Assembly: GCF_000953635.1 (NCBI RefSeq)
Contig: NZ_LN614830.1
Coordinates: 1,665,001-1,729,000 of the forward strand
DNA length: 64,000 bases
Direction of reading: 5' to 3'
Source of the DNA: Legionella micdadei
GTDB lineage: Bacteria > Pseudomonadota > Gammaproteobacteria > Legionellales > Legionellaceae
Part shown: one piece after another, positions 20,766-28,281 of the stretch
Layout: each line of letters opens with the position of its first letter
How positions within the stretch are numbered: the first letter of the stretch is position 1
Translations under genes and position numbers: made by a program
Notes under the pieces: generated by a model
Told to the model about the DNA's origin: nothing
The model's database searches: none
What the model saw: the letters and a program-made list of their open reading frames with translations, nothing else

Positions 20766-21145
20766 AAGTAGCGGTTGCAGTGATTTACGATAATCAAAAT
20801 CGTGTTCTCATCACCCAAAGGGCCTTGCATGCCGCCCATGGCGGCATGTGGGAATTTCCGGGTGGGAAACTTGAAGCAGAAGAGCTTCCTACATCAGCCC
20901 TTATCAGAGAAATAAAAGAAGAAGTTGGAATTGATATTCTTGAATATTCATTTTTAGACGAAATCACCCACAATTATGGCCAAATAACGGTCCATTTATT
21001 AGTCTTTTGTGTTAAAAAATTTTGCGGGGAAGCACTGCGTTGTGAATCACAACTCGACATACGCTGGGTTGAATTGGATAAACTCGTTGATTATTGCTTT
21101 CCTGAAGCGAATAACAAAATTATTGAACTCATCACGAAAAATTAA
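20762..21145 (+). CDS. mutT: 8-oxo-dGTP diphosphatase, Nudix MutT type
   Basis: 127 aa. The Nudix box is complete: G35-x5-E41-x7-R49-E-I-K-E-E54-V-G56. The length and the position directly after secA match MutT, which cleans 8-oxo-dGTP from the nucleotide pool. It starts with GTG inside the secA stop (GTGA). Substrate is inferred from size and synteny. Confidence 0.88.
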   Translation: MKVAVAVIYDNQNRVLITQRALHAAHGGMWEFPGGKLEAEELPTSALIREIKEEVGIDILEYSFLDEITHNYGQITVHLLVFCVKKFCGEALRCESQLDIRWVELDKLVDYCFPEANNKIIELITKN

Positions 21146-21245
21146 TTCTGGCCAAATTACATCTAGCACTTTAATTTTAAAAGTGGTTTACTATAGAACA
21201 CCTCCAACATAACCTTTTCCTATTAAATATAATTTCGAGAAAAAC

Positions 21246-21743
21246 ATGTTTGATGATTTGATAGAAATCTGTAATAAACATATTGTCCAATTAAGAAAAA
21301 ATATAATGGATTATTTTAATGAATTAAAAAAGAGAAGCCGTATTGAGGATGATGATTTGGTTATGGACTGTGATGCAATCATTAACAAGGCAAATTCTGG
21401 ACTTTCCCTTATATGGAATTGTGGGCATTCAAGTGAACACTCAAGCGCAATATGTCCTGAGCTTCATTTAGCGATAAGAAAACATAATTTAGTATCTTCC
21501 ATGTTGGTTGAATTAAATGATTCGCAGACTACTGCCGAACATAAACGAGAAGCATTAGCCGGATTCTTGACTCAAGAAAATAAGAGAATTTTAAAGGAAC
21601 CTTATTCATCTTCAATAAAATCAAAATTATTTAAAACTGAAGGTGAGATCTTTTTAAAAGCAGTACAAAAAAATTGCAAAAAAATTGAAGCTAGGTTAGA
21701 AATTGAGAAGCAATCTACTCTTTTTGAAAATGCATCAATATAA
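21246..21743 (+). CDS. Hypothetical soluble protein
   Basis: 165 aa, charged and predicted mostly helical, without signal peptide or membrane segment. Four Cys occur (for example NCGHSSEH and CPELH near residues 58-77), which could bind metal. I do not recognise a family. GAGAAA precedes the start. AT content is higher than in the neighbouring housekeeping genes, and the next genes are also orphans, so this may be a small accessory patch after mutT. Confidence 0.6.
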   Translation: MFDDLIEICNKHIVQLRKNIMDYFNELKKRSRIEDDDLVMDCDAIINKANSGLSLIWNCGHSSEHSSAICPELHLAIRKHNLVSSMLVELNDSQTTAEHKREALAGFLTQENKRILKEPYSSSIKSKLFKTEGEIFLKAVQKNCKKIEARLEIEKQSTLFENASI

Positions 21744-21888
21744 TAGGGATCGTGAGGGATAGTCTAATTCTGAGTTATCTAATTTGAGACTTTCAATCTA
21801 TGCTATAGTTTATTTAGTTTTAATAGTCGTTTCTTCATCCAACACTTCAAATGCATATAATATGGATATTGAGATAAGGAATAATTCT

Positions 21889-22326
21889 ATGGATAGTCTT
21901 GCTAAATATTTTGTGGTGCTTGTTCTTAGTACTGCCGTCTTCGCATTAGGAACAACAAACTCCTATGCAAACACAGCTTACCTTACTGTATCTAATGATG
22001 CAGAAAATTATACTTTTGCTTATAAAGTAAATCAGGGAGATTGTTCAGCAGACTTGATGGGCGTCGCTGGAATTATTGAACCTAAAAAGTGGGCTCAAAT
22101 CGGTGGGGCTGCGTTATCCAGTTTATGTGGGACTAATACTGCGAATTGTAAGATTGATTTTTACATGTCTAAAAATAAAACTTGTGAAGATAAGCCTGTT
22201 GGGACAGCCCTCTTTGATGTCAACAAAGGACTTGTTTCTTTAACCAACAATAAAGTAAATGGTTTTTTTGTTGTTAAGAGTGGCGCTAATTCTGTCTCTA
22301 TCTCAGGTGGGCCCATTAAGAAATAA
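21889..22326 (+). CDS. Hypothetical secreted protein
   Basis: 145 aa from ATG 21889, chosen because AAGGA at 21876-21880 gives proper spacing. A signal peptide spans residues 1-27 (cleavage after NSYA). The mature part of about 118 residues has five Cys, is rich in Asn, Ser and Val, and looks like a small beta-rich extracytoplasmic domain. No family recognised. An in-frame TTG at 21784 would add 35 residues but has no ribosome-binding site. Confidence 0.65.
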   Translation: MDSLAKYFVVLVLSTAVFALGTTNSYANTAYLTVSNDAENYTFAYKVNQGDCSADLMGVAGIIEPKKWAQIGGAALSSLCGTNTANCKIDFYMSKNKTCEDKPVGTALFDVNKGLVSLTNNKVNGFFVVKSGANSVSISGGPIKK

Positions 22327-22358
22327 TTTGAGATTCAAGGAACTCTACTAATCGGTAT

Positions 22359-22373
22359 GTAATTGCGAGTAAA
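22359..22373 (+). promoter_or_regulatory. Weak CpxR-like direct repeat
   Basis: GTAAT-N5-GTAAA, one mismatch from the CpxR consensus GTAAA-N5-GTAAA, about 87 bases upstream of the nitroreductase gene. Such a short motif occurs by chance in AT-rich DNA. Confidence 0.2.
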
Positions 22374-22459
22374 TGCCTTTATAGCATGGCAAAAAAATAG
22401 TTATATTGACGATAGGTTACTAAAATTCAACATTTTTTATATCTAATGGACAGACTAAT

Positions 22460-23152
22460 ATGGACATATTCGAGTTGATTAAAAGTAGACGGGCTGTGCG
22501 GAACTTTAATTCAAAAGAACTGGATGAGCAAACCCTCGAGAAAATACTTGAAGCAGGACGTTTTGCCCCAAGTCCTCTTAATTGTCAGCCTTGGCACTTT
22601 ACTTTAGTCCGAAATAGAGAGAGCTTGAATCACTTGGCTGGCACATCACCACATGCTAGCTTCTTATCCAAAGCACAACTTATGATTATTGTGACCGTCA
22701 GCAAAGAAATTGAAATTGATGACTGGTTAGTTCTGCATAAGCAACATTTTTATAGTGGTGCTGCTGCGATGCAGAATATGTGGTTAGTTGCATCGAGTCT
22801 GGGTGTCGGTTGTTGTTGGGTCACGCTTGATGAAAAGGCCACTCGTCAACTTATTTCTATACCTGAAAATCAAGAAATAATAGGTGCACTTGTTTTAGGG
22901 TATCCGGATGAAAAAATAAAGCCTCAAGACGTCACAGAAAGAAAGCCTTTATGCTTGATGACCTCATTTGAACAATTTGGCAAAGGGGAAGATGAGGAGA
23001 CAGAAAGCTGTTATGCATGCCTCAAGCTTATCCCTAAATCAGCTGCCATGTCATCAGAAGGGGAAGATTATATCAAGTATTTTTGTGGGCAAGAATGTTA
23101 TGCGGAATGGCAAAAGCGAACCCAAAAATGGCTTGAAGATAAGAAGGATTAA
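22460..23152 (+). CDS. Nitroreductase family protein with C-terminal Cys cluster
   Basis: 230 aa. Residues 1-165 are an FMN-binding nitroreductase domain: SRRAVRNFNSKEL near residue 9, RFAPSPLNCQPWHF near 34 and LGVGCCWVTLD near 113. After the domain an added tail of about 50 residues carries C184-x2-C187 and YFC209-x3-C213, spaced like a small TRASH/FCS-type zinc finger. This tail is not part of ordinary nitroreductases. Substrate unknown. The gene is single, convergent with the AlkA gene. Confidence 0.85.
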   Translation: MDIFELIKSRRAVRNFNSKELDEQTLEKILEAGRFAPSPLNCQPWHFTLVRNRESLNHLAGTSPHASFLSKAQLMIIVTVSKEIEIDDWLVLHKQHFYSGAAAMQNMWLVASSLGVGCCWVTLDEKATRQLISIPENQEIIGALVLGYPDEKIKPQDVTERKPLCLMTSFEQFGKGEDEETESCYACLKLIPKSAAMSSEGEDYIKYFCGQECYAEWQKRTQKWLEDKKD

Positions 23153-23203
23153 TTATAGTAATCAAATCATAGGTAATGGAATAGAAACCAATTTTAAGTC
23201 AAA

Positions 23204-24121
23204 TCAACCCAAAGCGGCAGATAATTTTTGCAATAGTAAATGGAAATAGATGAATCCTTCATAAGGATGCCATTGTGCAGTAATTTTTAATGTTTTTTTA
23301 TAATCCAGCTTCTCATCAAGATGAAGCCACTTTTGTAAATTATTTTGTGCGCCAATGTCATCGCCCGGAAAGACTTCCATCCGTCCTAATCCACGCAATA
23401 AAACATATTCAGCTGTCCAACGGCCTACACCCTTAAATTGGCATAAAAAATGAACCAGTTCCTCGTTTGGCATATTTTCTAAGCGATCGAAATCGTATTG
23501 TTTTTCTTTTAGTGTGGCAGACACGCGGATAATCGTTTCGCTCTTTTGAGTGCTATAACCTATTTTTTTTAGTTCATCAACTGAACAATGGCAAACGTCA
23601 TCCGGTATCGGAAATGCGTAGAATATTCCATTTTTACTTTGGATCCTTTTTCCTACGTGCTGAATTAATCGATTTTGAATTTGCAAACCGACATCAAGCG
23701 ATATTTGTTGGCAGGAAATTGCGTTGATCAGTGTTTCAAAAAGTGAAGGAAAACGAGGTGGTTTGACCCCCATAAATTTTAGTACTAACGAATTCAACCT
23801 GGCATCATTTTTGGCAATGTTATAAAAAGGACTTAAATCCCGTTTTAGGCTAAACATCATCTCTATGAGATGGGAGATTTTGTCGTGAAGGATAGGAGTA
23901 ATCGGTTGGTTTAGCAATACAAGAAGTTCAGGGCTGTTGTGGCTATTAATTTGCTCAATTGTTACTTTAATAAGCTCATTGTCAATGTTAAATACCCGCG
24001 TGTAATATTTGCCATCCCAACAGTCAATGATGTTTTTACTCCTTCTGCGCAGTGCTAAAACAGTATAATCGAGCCTAAATGGGGCAATAGGGTGTAATGA
24101 AAATGAGGTGTTAATGTCCAT
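23204..24121 (-). CDS. alkA: DNA-3-methyladenine glycosylase II (AlkA-like)
   Basis: 305 aa base-excision repair glycosylase. ISCQQISLDVG near residue 135 and the helix-hairpin-helix CQFKGVGRWTAEY (about 227-239) are clear, and FPGDDIG holds the expected catalytic Asp255, equivalent to Asp238 of E. coli AlkA. It removes alkylated purines. No ada gene is adjacent. It is divergent from the His-rich gene at 24214, sharing a 92-base intergenic region with a palindrome. Confidence 0.88.
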   Translation of the reverse strand: MDINTSFSLHPIAPFRLDYTVLALRRRSKNIIDCWDGKYYTRVFNIDNELIKVTIEQINSHNSPELLVLLNQPITPILHDKISHLIEMMFSLKRDLSPFYNIAKNDARLNSLVLKFMGVKPPRFPSLFETLINAISCQQISLDVGLQIQNRLIQHVGKRIQSKNGIFYAFPIPDDVCHCSVDELKKIGYSTQKSETIIRVSATLKEKQYDFDRLENMPNEELVHFLCQFKGVGRWTAEYVLLRGLGRMEVFPGDDIGAQNNLQKWLHLDEKLDYKKTLKITAQWHPYEGFIYFHLLLQKLSAALG

Positions 24122-24157
24122 TTTTCAAAAAGTACTAATCATCCTTTATTTGGTCAG

Positions 24158-24171
24158 ATAATGATCATTAT
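24158..24171. promoter_or_regulatory. Perfect 14-base palindrome, Fur-like operator candidate
   Basis: ATAATGATCATTAT, preceded by G, resembles a shortened Fur box (GATAATGAT joined to a CATTAT half-site). It sits between the divergent alkA-like and His-rich genes, 14 bases before a TATAAT at 24185-24190, where a repressor would cover the -35 region of the His-rich gene. Confidence 0.4.
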
Positions 24172-24184
24172 AGGTGAAATTGTC

Positions 24185-24190
24185 TATAAT
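24185..24190 (+). promoter_or_regulatory. -10 box of the His-rich gene
   Basis: A perfect TATAAT 23 bases before the ATG, followed by AAGGAG at 24202-24207. The -35 region coincides with the palindrome at 24158-24171. Confidence 0.45.
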
Positions 24191-24213
24191 TTAAAAAAGA
24201 TAAGGAGATTGAG

Positions 24214-24552
24214 ATGAGTACTACAGGAAGGTTATTTTTGAACATGGCAAAAATTAGCTCTCTATCGACAGCGCTTCTATTACTCCCTGGATTAAGTCTG
24301 GCAAACTCGAGTGCAGGATTGTTATCAAATGATACTAATAACATACAACTAGCCGATAATGGTTGGCATCACGGCCATCATGGTGGCCATCACGGCCATC
24401 ACGGCCATCACGGCGGGAATGGCGGCGGCTACTGGGGGCCTTGGATTATCTATGGTCCAGGTGTTTTTTTTAATACTCATAATTGCGTCAAGCGTTGTCA
24501 TTGGCATCATGGCCATCATAGATGCAAAGTTCGTTGTTTTGAGTATTATTGA
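24214..24552 (+). CDS. His/Gly-rich secreted protein, possible metal binder
   Basis: 112 aa with AAGGAG 6 bases before the start. A hydrophobic N-terminal signal (about residues 12-31, likely cleaved after SLA) is followed by a run of His-Gly repeats (about residues 49-72) and a C-terminal CVKRCHWHHGHHRCKVRC cluster. The repeats are encoded by a short tandem DNA repeat (24366-24418). Such composition suggests binding of Ni, Zn, Cu or Fe in the periplasm or on the surface; this is inference, and no family is recognised. The palindromic operator-like site upstream fits metal control. Confidence 0.7.
   Translation: MSTTGRLFLNMAKISSLSTALLLLPGLSLANSSAGLLSNDTNNIQLADNGWHHGHHGGHHGHHGHHGGNGGGYWGPWIIYGPGVFFNTHNCVKRCHWHHGHHRCKVRCFEYY
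24366..24418 (+). repeat. Short tandem repeat coding His-Gly
   Basis: A degenerate 9-base unit (GGCCATCAC and variants) repeated about five times inside the His-rich gene. It could expand or contract by slippage in whole codons without shifting the frame. Confidence 0.6.
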
Positions 24553-24613
24553 TGCCAATTTAGCCATGGCTATACCTCATGTTTGATGGTAGCGGGCAAA
24601 GTGACAGCACCTA

Positions 24614-24642
24614 TGGATACCGCGATTTGTTCGTGGTATCCA
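24614..24642. other. Inverted repeat after the His-rich gene
   Basis: TGGATACC (24614-24621) pairs perfectly with GGTATCCA (24635-24642) around a 13-base loop. No T-run follows on the plus strand, so it is not a textbook terminator; it may end the His-rich transcript or stabilise its 3' end. The 293 bases from 24553 to 24845 hold nothing else except a second hairpin. Confidence 0.35.
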
Positions 24643-24796
24643 AGCTACAATCAAAAGCGCGCTGAAGTTATATACATTGAGTGATTGATGTCTTGATAAA
24701 TAGAGTAAATCTATATTTTCAATTGCAAAAAAATCAAAACAATTTATAAGCGCAGCCGAGTCACTTTATTACCTATATATACCAGTCGTATAAACT

Positions 24797-24820
24797 CCCT
24801 CTCCTGTTTACGAGAGAGGG
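24797..24820 (-). terminator. Possible weak terminator of the DMT transporter gene
   Basis: CCCTCTC pairs with GAGAGGG over a 10-base loop, 26 bases beyond the stop of the transporter gene on the minus strand. Only a short AGTTTAT follows on that strand, so termination would be weak. Confidence 0.35.
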
Positions 24821-24845
24821 TAAAATGGTGCCTACTATCTTTATA

Positions 24846-25775
24846 TTATTCCTCAATGAAATGGGAAACCTTATTGAGAGCTTCATTAGGAACACTAAAT
24901 TTATTTTTCTTATCAAAACGATTATTCAACAGACTAAGTAAGGCACCAGAGAGAAGAATAATGACGCCTATAGCCTGGGTGAGATTAACTTCCTCACCTA
25001 AAAGAAGGATGCCAAAAATTACAACGAATACGGGTTCTAAAACAGACAGTATCGATGCTTGGAGTGAGCTAATTTGCTTTAAACCTTTCAAAAGCAGAAC
25101 AATGGGTAGCGCAGTACAAATAATACCTATCCCACAAATATTTGCCCAAATATGCATATTGAGAGGTAGAGTAAAGGTATTTTCAATGAGCGCCGCGATT
25201 AAGCAGGTAAATGCGGATCCAAAGGATACCCACAGTGTCGAAATAAGAGGGGGGACAGGGCTGGCTTTGCTGGCAATGATGTATAAAGCATAGAAGAGCG
25301 CAGATAATACTGCCATAGTCAGTCCCATCAGATTAAAACTAAAGTGACTTCCACGAACCAAACAAAGCATTCCGATTAAAATGATTAATAAGGCTAGATA
25401 ATAAACCCTGCTGATTTTTTGTTTATAAAATATAAAATTGATTAACATGACAATGGCCGGATAAGTGAAAAATAAAACCATTGCTAAACCTGAACCAATG
25501 TAGATAGCGGCAACGAAATAAAAAATAGAAGTACCACCATAAAAAGCGATGCCGTAAAAAAAGACTTTCGCGATTTCATTGAACCCATATTTTAAGCTGT
25601 TTAACTGAGGTAATAACAAAAGAAAAATAAACAGACCTGATACCAAAAAACGCCAAAAGAGCATCGTAGAAACCGAAATATTAGCGTTGATGACACTCAC
25701 ACCAAAATAGCCGATTAGGCCAAAAAGAAGGCCTGAGAGTGCAGCATAAAATGCCCCATAATTTTTTATAGACAA
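24846..25775 (-). CDS. EamA/DMT-family transporter
   Basis: 309 aa with about ten hydrophobic helices in two EamA repeats (residues about 8-140 and 150-285). The C-terminal LEPVFVVIFGILLLGEEVNLTQAIGVIIILSG-like region is typical of drug/metabolite exporters. Substrate cannot be predicted; related proteins export amino acids or nucleotide-like metabolites. Monocistronic. Confidence 0.88.
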   Translation of the reverse strand: MSIKNYGAFYAALSGLLFGLIGYFGVSVINANISVSTMLFWRFLVSGLFIFLLLLPQLNSLKYGFNEIAKVFFYGIAFYGGTSIFYFVAAIYIGSGLAMVLFFTYPAIVMLINFIFYKQKISRVYYLALLIILIGMLCLVRGSHFSFNLMGLTMAVLSALFYALYIIASKASPVPPLISTLWVSFGSAFTCLIAALIENTFTLPLNMHIWANICGIGIICTALPIVLLLKGLKQISSLQASILSVLEPVFVVIFGILLLGEEVNLTQAIGVIILLSGALLSLLNNRFDKKNKFSVPNEALNKVSHFIEE

Positions 25776-25883
25776 GAAAAATATCCCTTCATTAAGCTCA
25801 GTATGTAAGCAATTTTATCAGATTTTCACTTTCTTAGCTCATGGCTTATTCAGTGCAGAACAGCGCATGATTGGCCGAGAGTG

Positions 25884-26273
25884 CTATTTGCTTGCTTTTT
25901 TCTTTGAGCTATTCATTTTATTATTTGTAAAAGTTAGGTTTGGTCCTTTTTTCATCATTTGATCCATGGCTGCTTGAGCTCTATTCATCCCTTCATTTAT
26001 GTTTTTCATTGCTTCATCAGAACTAAGAAACCAATTACGTTCAAAAATTTCAGCTGCATGTTGAAAATAGTCGAGCATTTTATGTCCATTATCAACAAAC
26101 ATTTTCATGCTCTTATCAAGAATATCTTGGGGATGCTTGATATTTGCCCATTCATTGGGATTAAGGTAGGACAAATTTCTTAGCGTTCTCATATTCAATT
26201 CCATTAATTCGGGAACCGGGTTTTTCACACGATTAAAGAGGTTTTTCATGGGGGTTAATGCGTTAGGTTGCAT
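25884..26273 (-). CDS. Phasin-family protein
   Basis: 129 aa, Met-rich and helical with a basic Lys-rich tail. The layout (LMELNMRTLRNL, then QDILDKSMKMFVDNGHKMLDYFQHAAEIFE) is that of phasin-2 domain proteins, which coat polyhydroxyalkanoate granules. GGAGAG precedes the ATG. No pha synthase is in the window, though a thiolase of the kind that feeds PHA synthesis is encoded at 54992. Assignment by pattern, moderately sure. Confidence 0.65.
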   Translation of the reverse strand: MQPNALTPMKNLFNRVKNPVPELMELNMRTLRNLSYLNPNEWANIKHPQDILDKSMKMFVDNGHKMLDYFQHAAEIFERNWFLSSDEAMKNINEGMNRAQAAMDQMMKKGPNLTFTNNKMNSSKKKASK

Positions 26274-26370
26274 GGCACTCTCCTTATGCTAAAGTAAGTC
26301 TAAGCTTAGTTTCTGGTTTGTTTTTAGTCAAATCAAGAGGGTAGCTCGTATTTGCGTTCGAGTGAAAAAT

Positions 26371-27117
26371 TTATAGCTGGCAAAGGGCTAAATAAAGCTT
26401 AGCTTCGGTTTCACGTACTTCACGCATCGTGCTTACTTCACATAACCTAAGGCTAAGGCCATGATGCCCTAATTGCATACGTGGAACTATTCCAAACGAT
26501 TTATCCATTTTTAACAAGATGAGATGGCATAGCGATTTTGGAGGCAAAGGGCGTTGGTAATAGCCATTGCGCATATCGATTTTATCAAATTGTGCAGTAT
26601 TCCTGATTAAAGATAAGTAAAGGTCAACAGTTGTGTTTAAGGTGCGAAAATTGCTTAGCCAAATGGCAAAATCACGCTGTCTAATAATAGGATTAGATTC
26701 CAACCACAATAAAAGCTGCGGGGAATACATTTCAAAATCATTAGAATGTGAAGGTTGAGAGAGTTTTATTGATTGCAAAAAAGGGTTGTTGTGTATATTT
26801 TCGCCAAAACGACCCACTGTATGAGTTAAAATTTGAATTTGATTGTATAAATCCCGATATAGTTCTTCAGAAGTATTTTGTGGCGACTTATTCAATGAAT
26901 GCTCTATTCGCATTAATTCTTTGAGAAAGCGACTTTTAAGCTCAGGTTTTTCAATTAAATTAATTATTTCTATGATATTTTTTAAAGCATAGTGATGGAT
27001 AACTGGGTGTACTTCTTCGCAAGCTTGGTGGATAGTGCGATATAAATACTCAAGCCGCAGAGCGATTTTTGGCAGGAAGTGCGTGGCTAATTCAAAGGTG
27101 ATTATCTCTTCTTGCAT
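26371..27117 (-). CDS. zapD: Cell division protein ZapD
   Basis: 248 aa. The N-terminal ITFELATHFLPKIALRLEYLY and the later LWLESNPIIRQRDFAIWLSNFRTLNTTVDLYLSLIR region and NGYYQ match ZapD, the FtsZ bundling factor at the Z-ring, and the length is right. It lies 114 bases downstream of coaE, the conserved coaE-zapD order of gammaproteobacteria. No yacG follows. Confidence 0.9.
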   Translation of the reverse strand: MQEEIITFELATHFLPKIALRLEYLYRTIHQACEEVHPVIHHYALKNIIEIINLIEKPELKSRFLKELMRIEHSLNKSPQNTSEELYRDLYNQIQILTHTVGRFGENIHNNPFLQSIKLSQPSHSNDFEMYSPQLLLWLESNPIIRQRDFAIWLSNFRTLNTTVDLYLSLIRNTAQFDKIDMRNGYYQRPLPPKSLCHLILLKMDKSFGIVPRMQLGHHGLSLRLCEVSTMREVRETEAKLYLALCQL

Positions 27118-27231
27118 AAAAAATTGCTGTCCTTAGCCGGCGTTAGCCCGTTTTGTTGTAGTCATATTTCACTGTTGATGGAATTTGAGTGAAAAATTCA
27201 GTTTTGACAATTGTTCACAGAATTTCTGCTA

Positions 27232-27834
27232 TCATGACTTTTGACTTGCAAATTGTAAATACTGCTCATGCAAAATTCCAACTTTTTTTGCTAAGTTTTC
27301 AAGTGTATCATCATTAATAATGATATCATCTGCAAATTCTCGGTGAATTGCTTCATTAGCCTGAGTTGCCAATATCGCTTCAGCTTGTTCGCGAGTTATT
27401 TGATCTCGAGCTTTGACACGTGAAATTTTTTGTTCATGTCCGGCAACAACAAGCAAAATCCTATCTAAGTAGGGGTAATCGGAACGTTTATTCAAAAGTG
27501 GAATCTCAATGATAACATAAGGTCCGCTAGATTTTTTAATTTTATCCCGTATATGTTGTCTAATTAGTGGATGGAGCAATTGTTCTAACCAGATTCGTTG
27601 TTTGGGATCACTGAAAATCATTTCCCGCAAAGCTAGACGATTGAGTTCTCCGCCGGCATCAATAATGGATTGACCAAAATGTTCTGCTATGGACAATAAA
27701 GCAGGTTGGTTAGCGGCAGTGAGTTCGCGAGCAGCTTCATCTGCGCTGATCACAGCAATGCCAAACTCTTTAAAATAGCGGCTAACTGTCGATTTACCGC
27801 TGGCAATATTACCTGTTAACCCCACACAATACAT
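27232..27834 (-). CDS. coaE: Dephospho-CoA kinase
   Basis: 200 aa. The P-loop G8-NIASGKS15, ISADEAAREL with the substrate-binding Asp, and IEIPLLNKRSDYPYLDRILLV are the CoaE signature. It performs the last step of coenzyme A synthesis. It begins 9 bases after the secreted Cys-rich gene, so it probably belongs to the same transcript as the EAL gene and possibly bioA. Confidence 0.97.
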   Translation of the reverse strand: MYCVGLTGNIASGKSTVSRYFKEFGIAVISADEAARELTAANQPALLSIAEHFGQSIIDAGGELNRLALREMIFSDPKQRIWLEQLLHPLIRQHIRDKIKKSSGPYVIIEIPLLNKRSDYPYLDRILLVVAGHEQKISRVKARDQITREQAEAILATQANEAIHREFADDIIINDDTLENLAKKVGILHEQYLQFASQKS

Positions 27835-27843
27835 AAGTTTAAT

Positions 27844-28281
27844 TTACTCTCTTGAATTTAAATTTTTACAGGTCATTAAATTGATGTAGCATGTATCTGG
27901 AAAAGCGCTATTTTGCTCGCAATAGGCTTTTGCCGCTATTGCCGCATCATCTCGATGCGTATAAACATTACTAAGCCATGTTTTTGCCATCTGGTCAAGA
28001 GCAGTGCATCGCCACATTGGTCGAGTTGATTTTCCATTTACAAAGGCTTCGCAGGCTTCTTTAGCTGTTTTACAACTAGAAGGAACCTTACTTTGTTTTT
28101 TGCATTCCTCAAAGGCTTTGTTGACTGCAGAAATTTCATAGCTACTATCGACAGTCCATTCCTTATCTTCTCCATCAAAGGCCGTGCAGCGCCAGAAGCT
28201 GCCTTCGAGAGTTTCAGCTGAAACTGTTGTAGAGAGCACCGAGTTAATTATGATAAGCATCGTCATTAAAGTTTTGTTCAT
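27844..28281 (-). CDS. Secreted Cys-rich protein with two internal repeats
   Basis: 145 aa from the ATG at 28281, chosen because GGAGAG lies just upstream and a signal peptide (about residues 1-23, ending VSA) then starts the protein. The mature part is two copies of a roughly 55-residue unit: FWRCTAFD..K.W...Y and MWRCTALD..K.W...Y, each followed by Ala/Cys-rich helices and two or three Cys. The spacing recalls DUF4189-like domains. Its ATG overlaps the stop of the EAL gene (ATGA), so the two are translationally coupled, which suggests a shared envelope role. Function unknown. Confidence 0.75.
   Translation of the reverse strand: MNKTLMTMLIIINSVLSTTVSAETLEGSFWRCTAFDGEDKEWTVDSSYEISAVNKAFEECKKQSKVPSSCKTAKEACEAFVNGKSTRPMWRCTALDQMAKTWLSNVYTHRDDAAIAAKAYCEQNSAFPDTCYINLMTCKNLNSRE

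Noticed and set aside
21784-21888. TTG start with an alternative signal-peptide-like N-terminus for the secreted protein
   Set aside because: No ribosome-binding site at the TTG, while ATG 21889 has AAGGA and its own complete signal peptide.
24349-24586. ORFs on both strands over the His-rich repeat
   Set aside because: Shadows of the GC-rich tandem repeat; only the frame with signal peptide and Cys/His cluster is credible.
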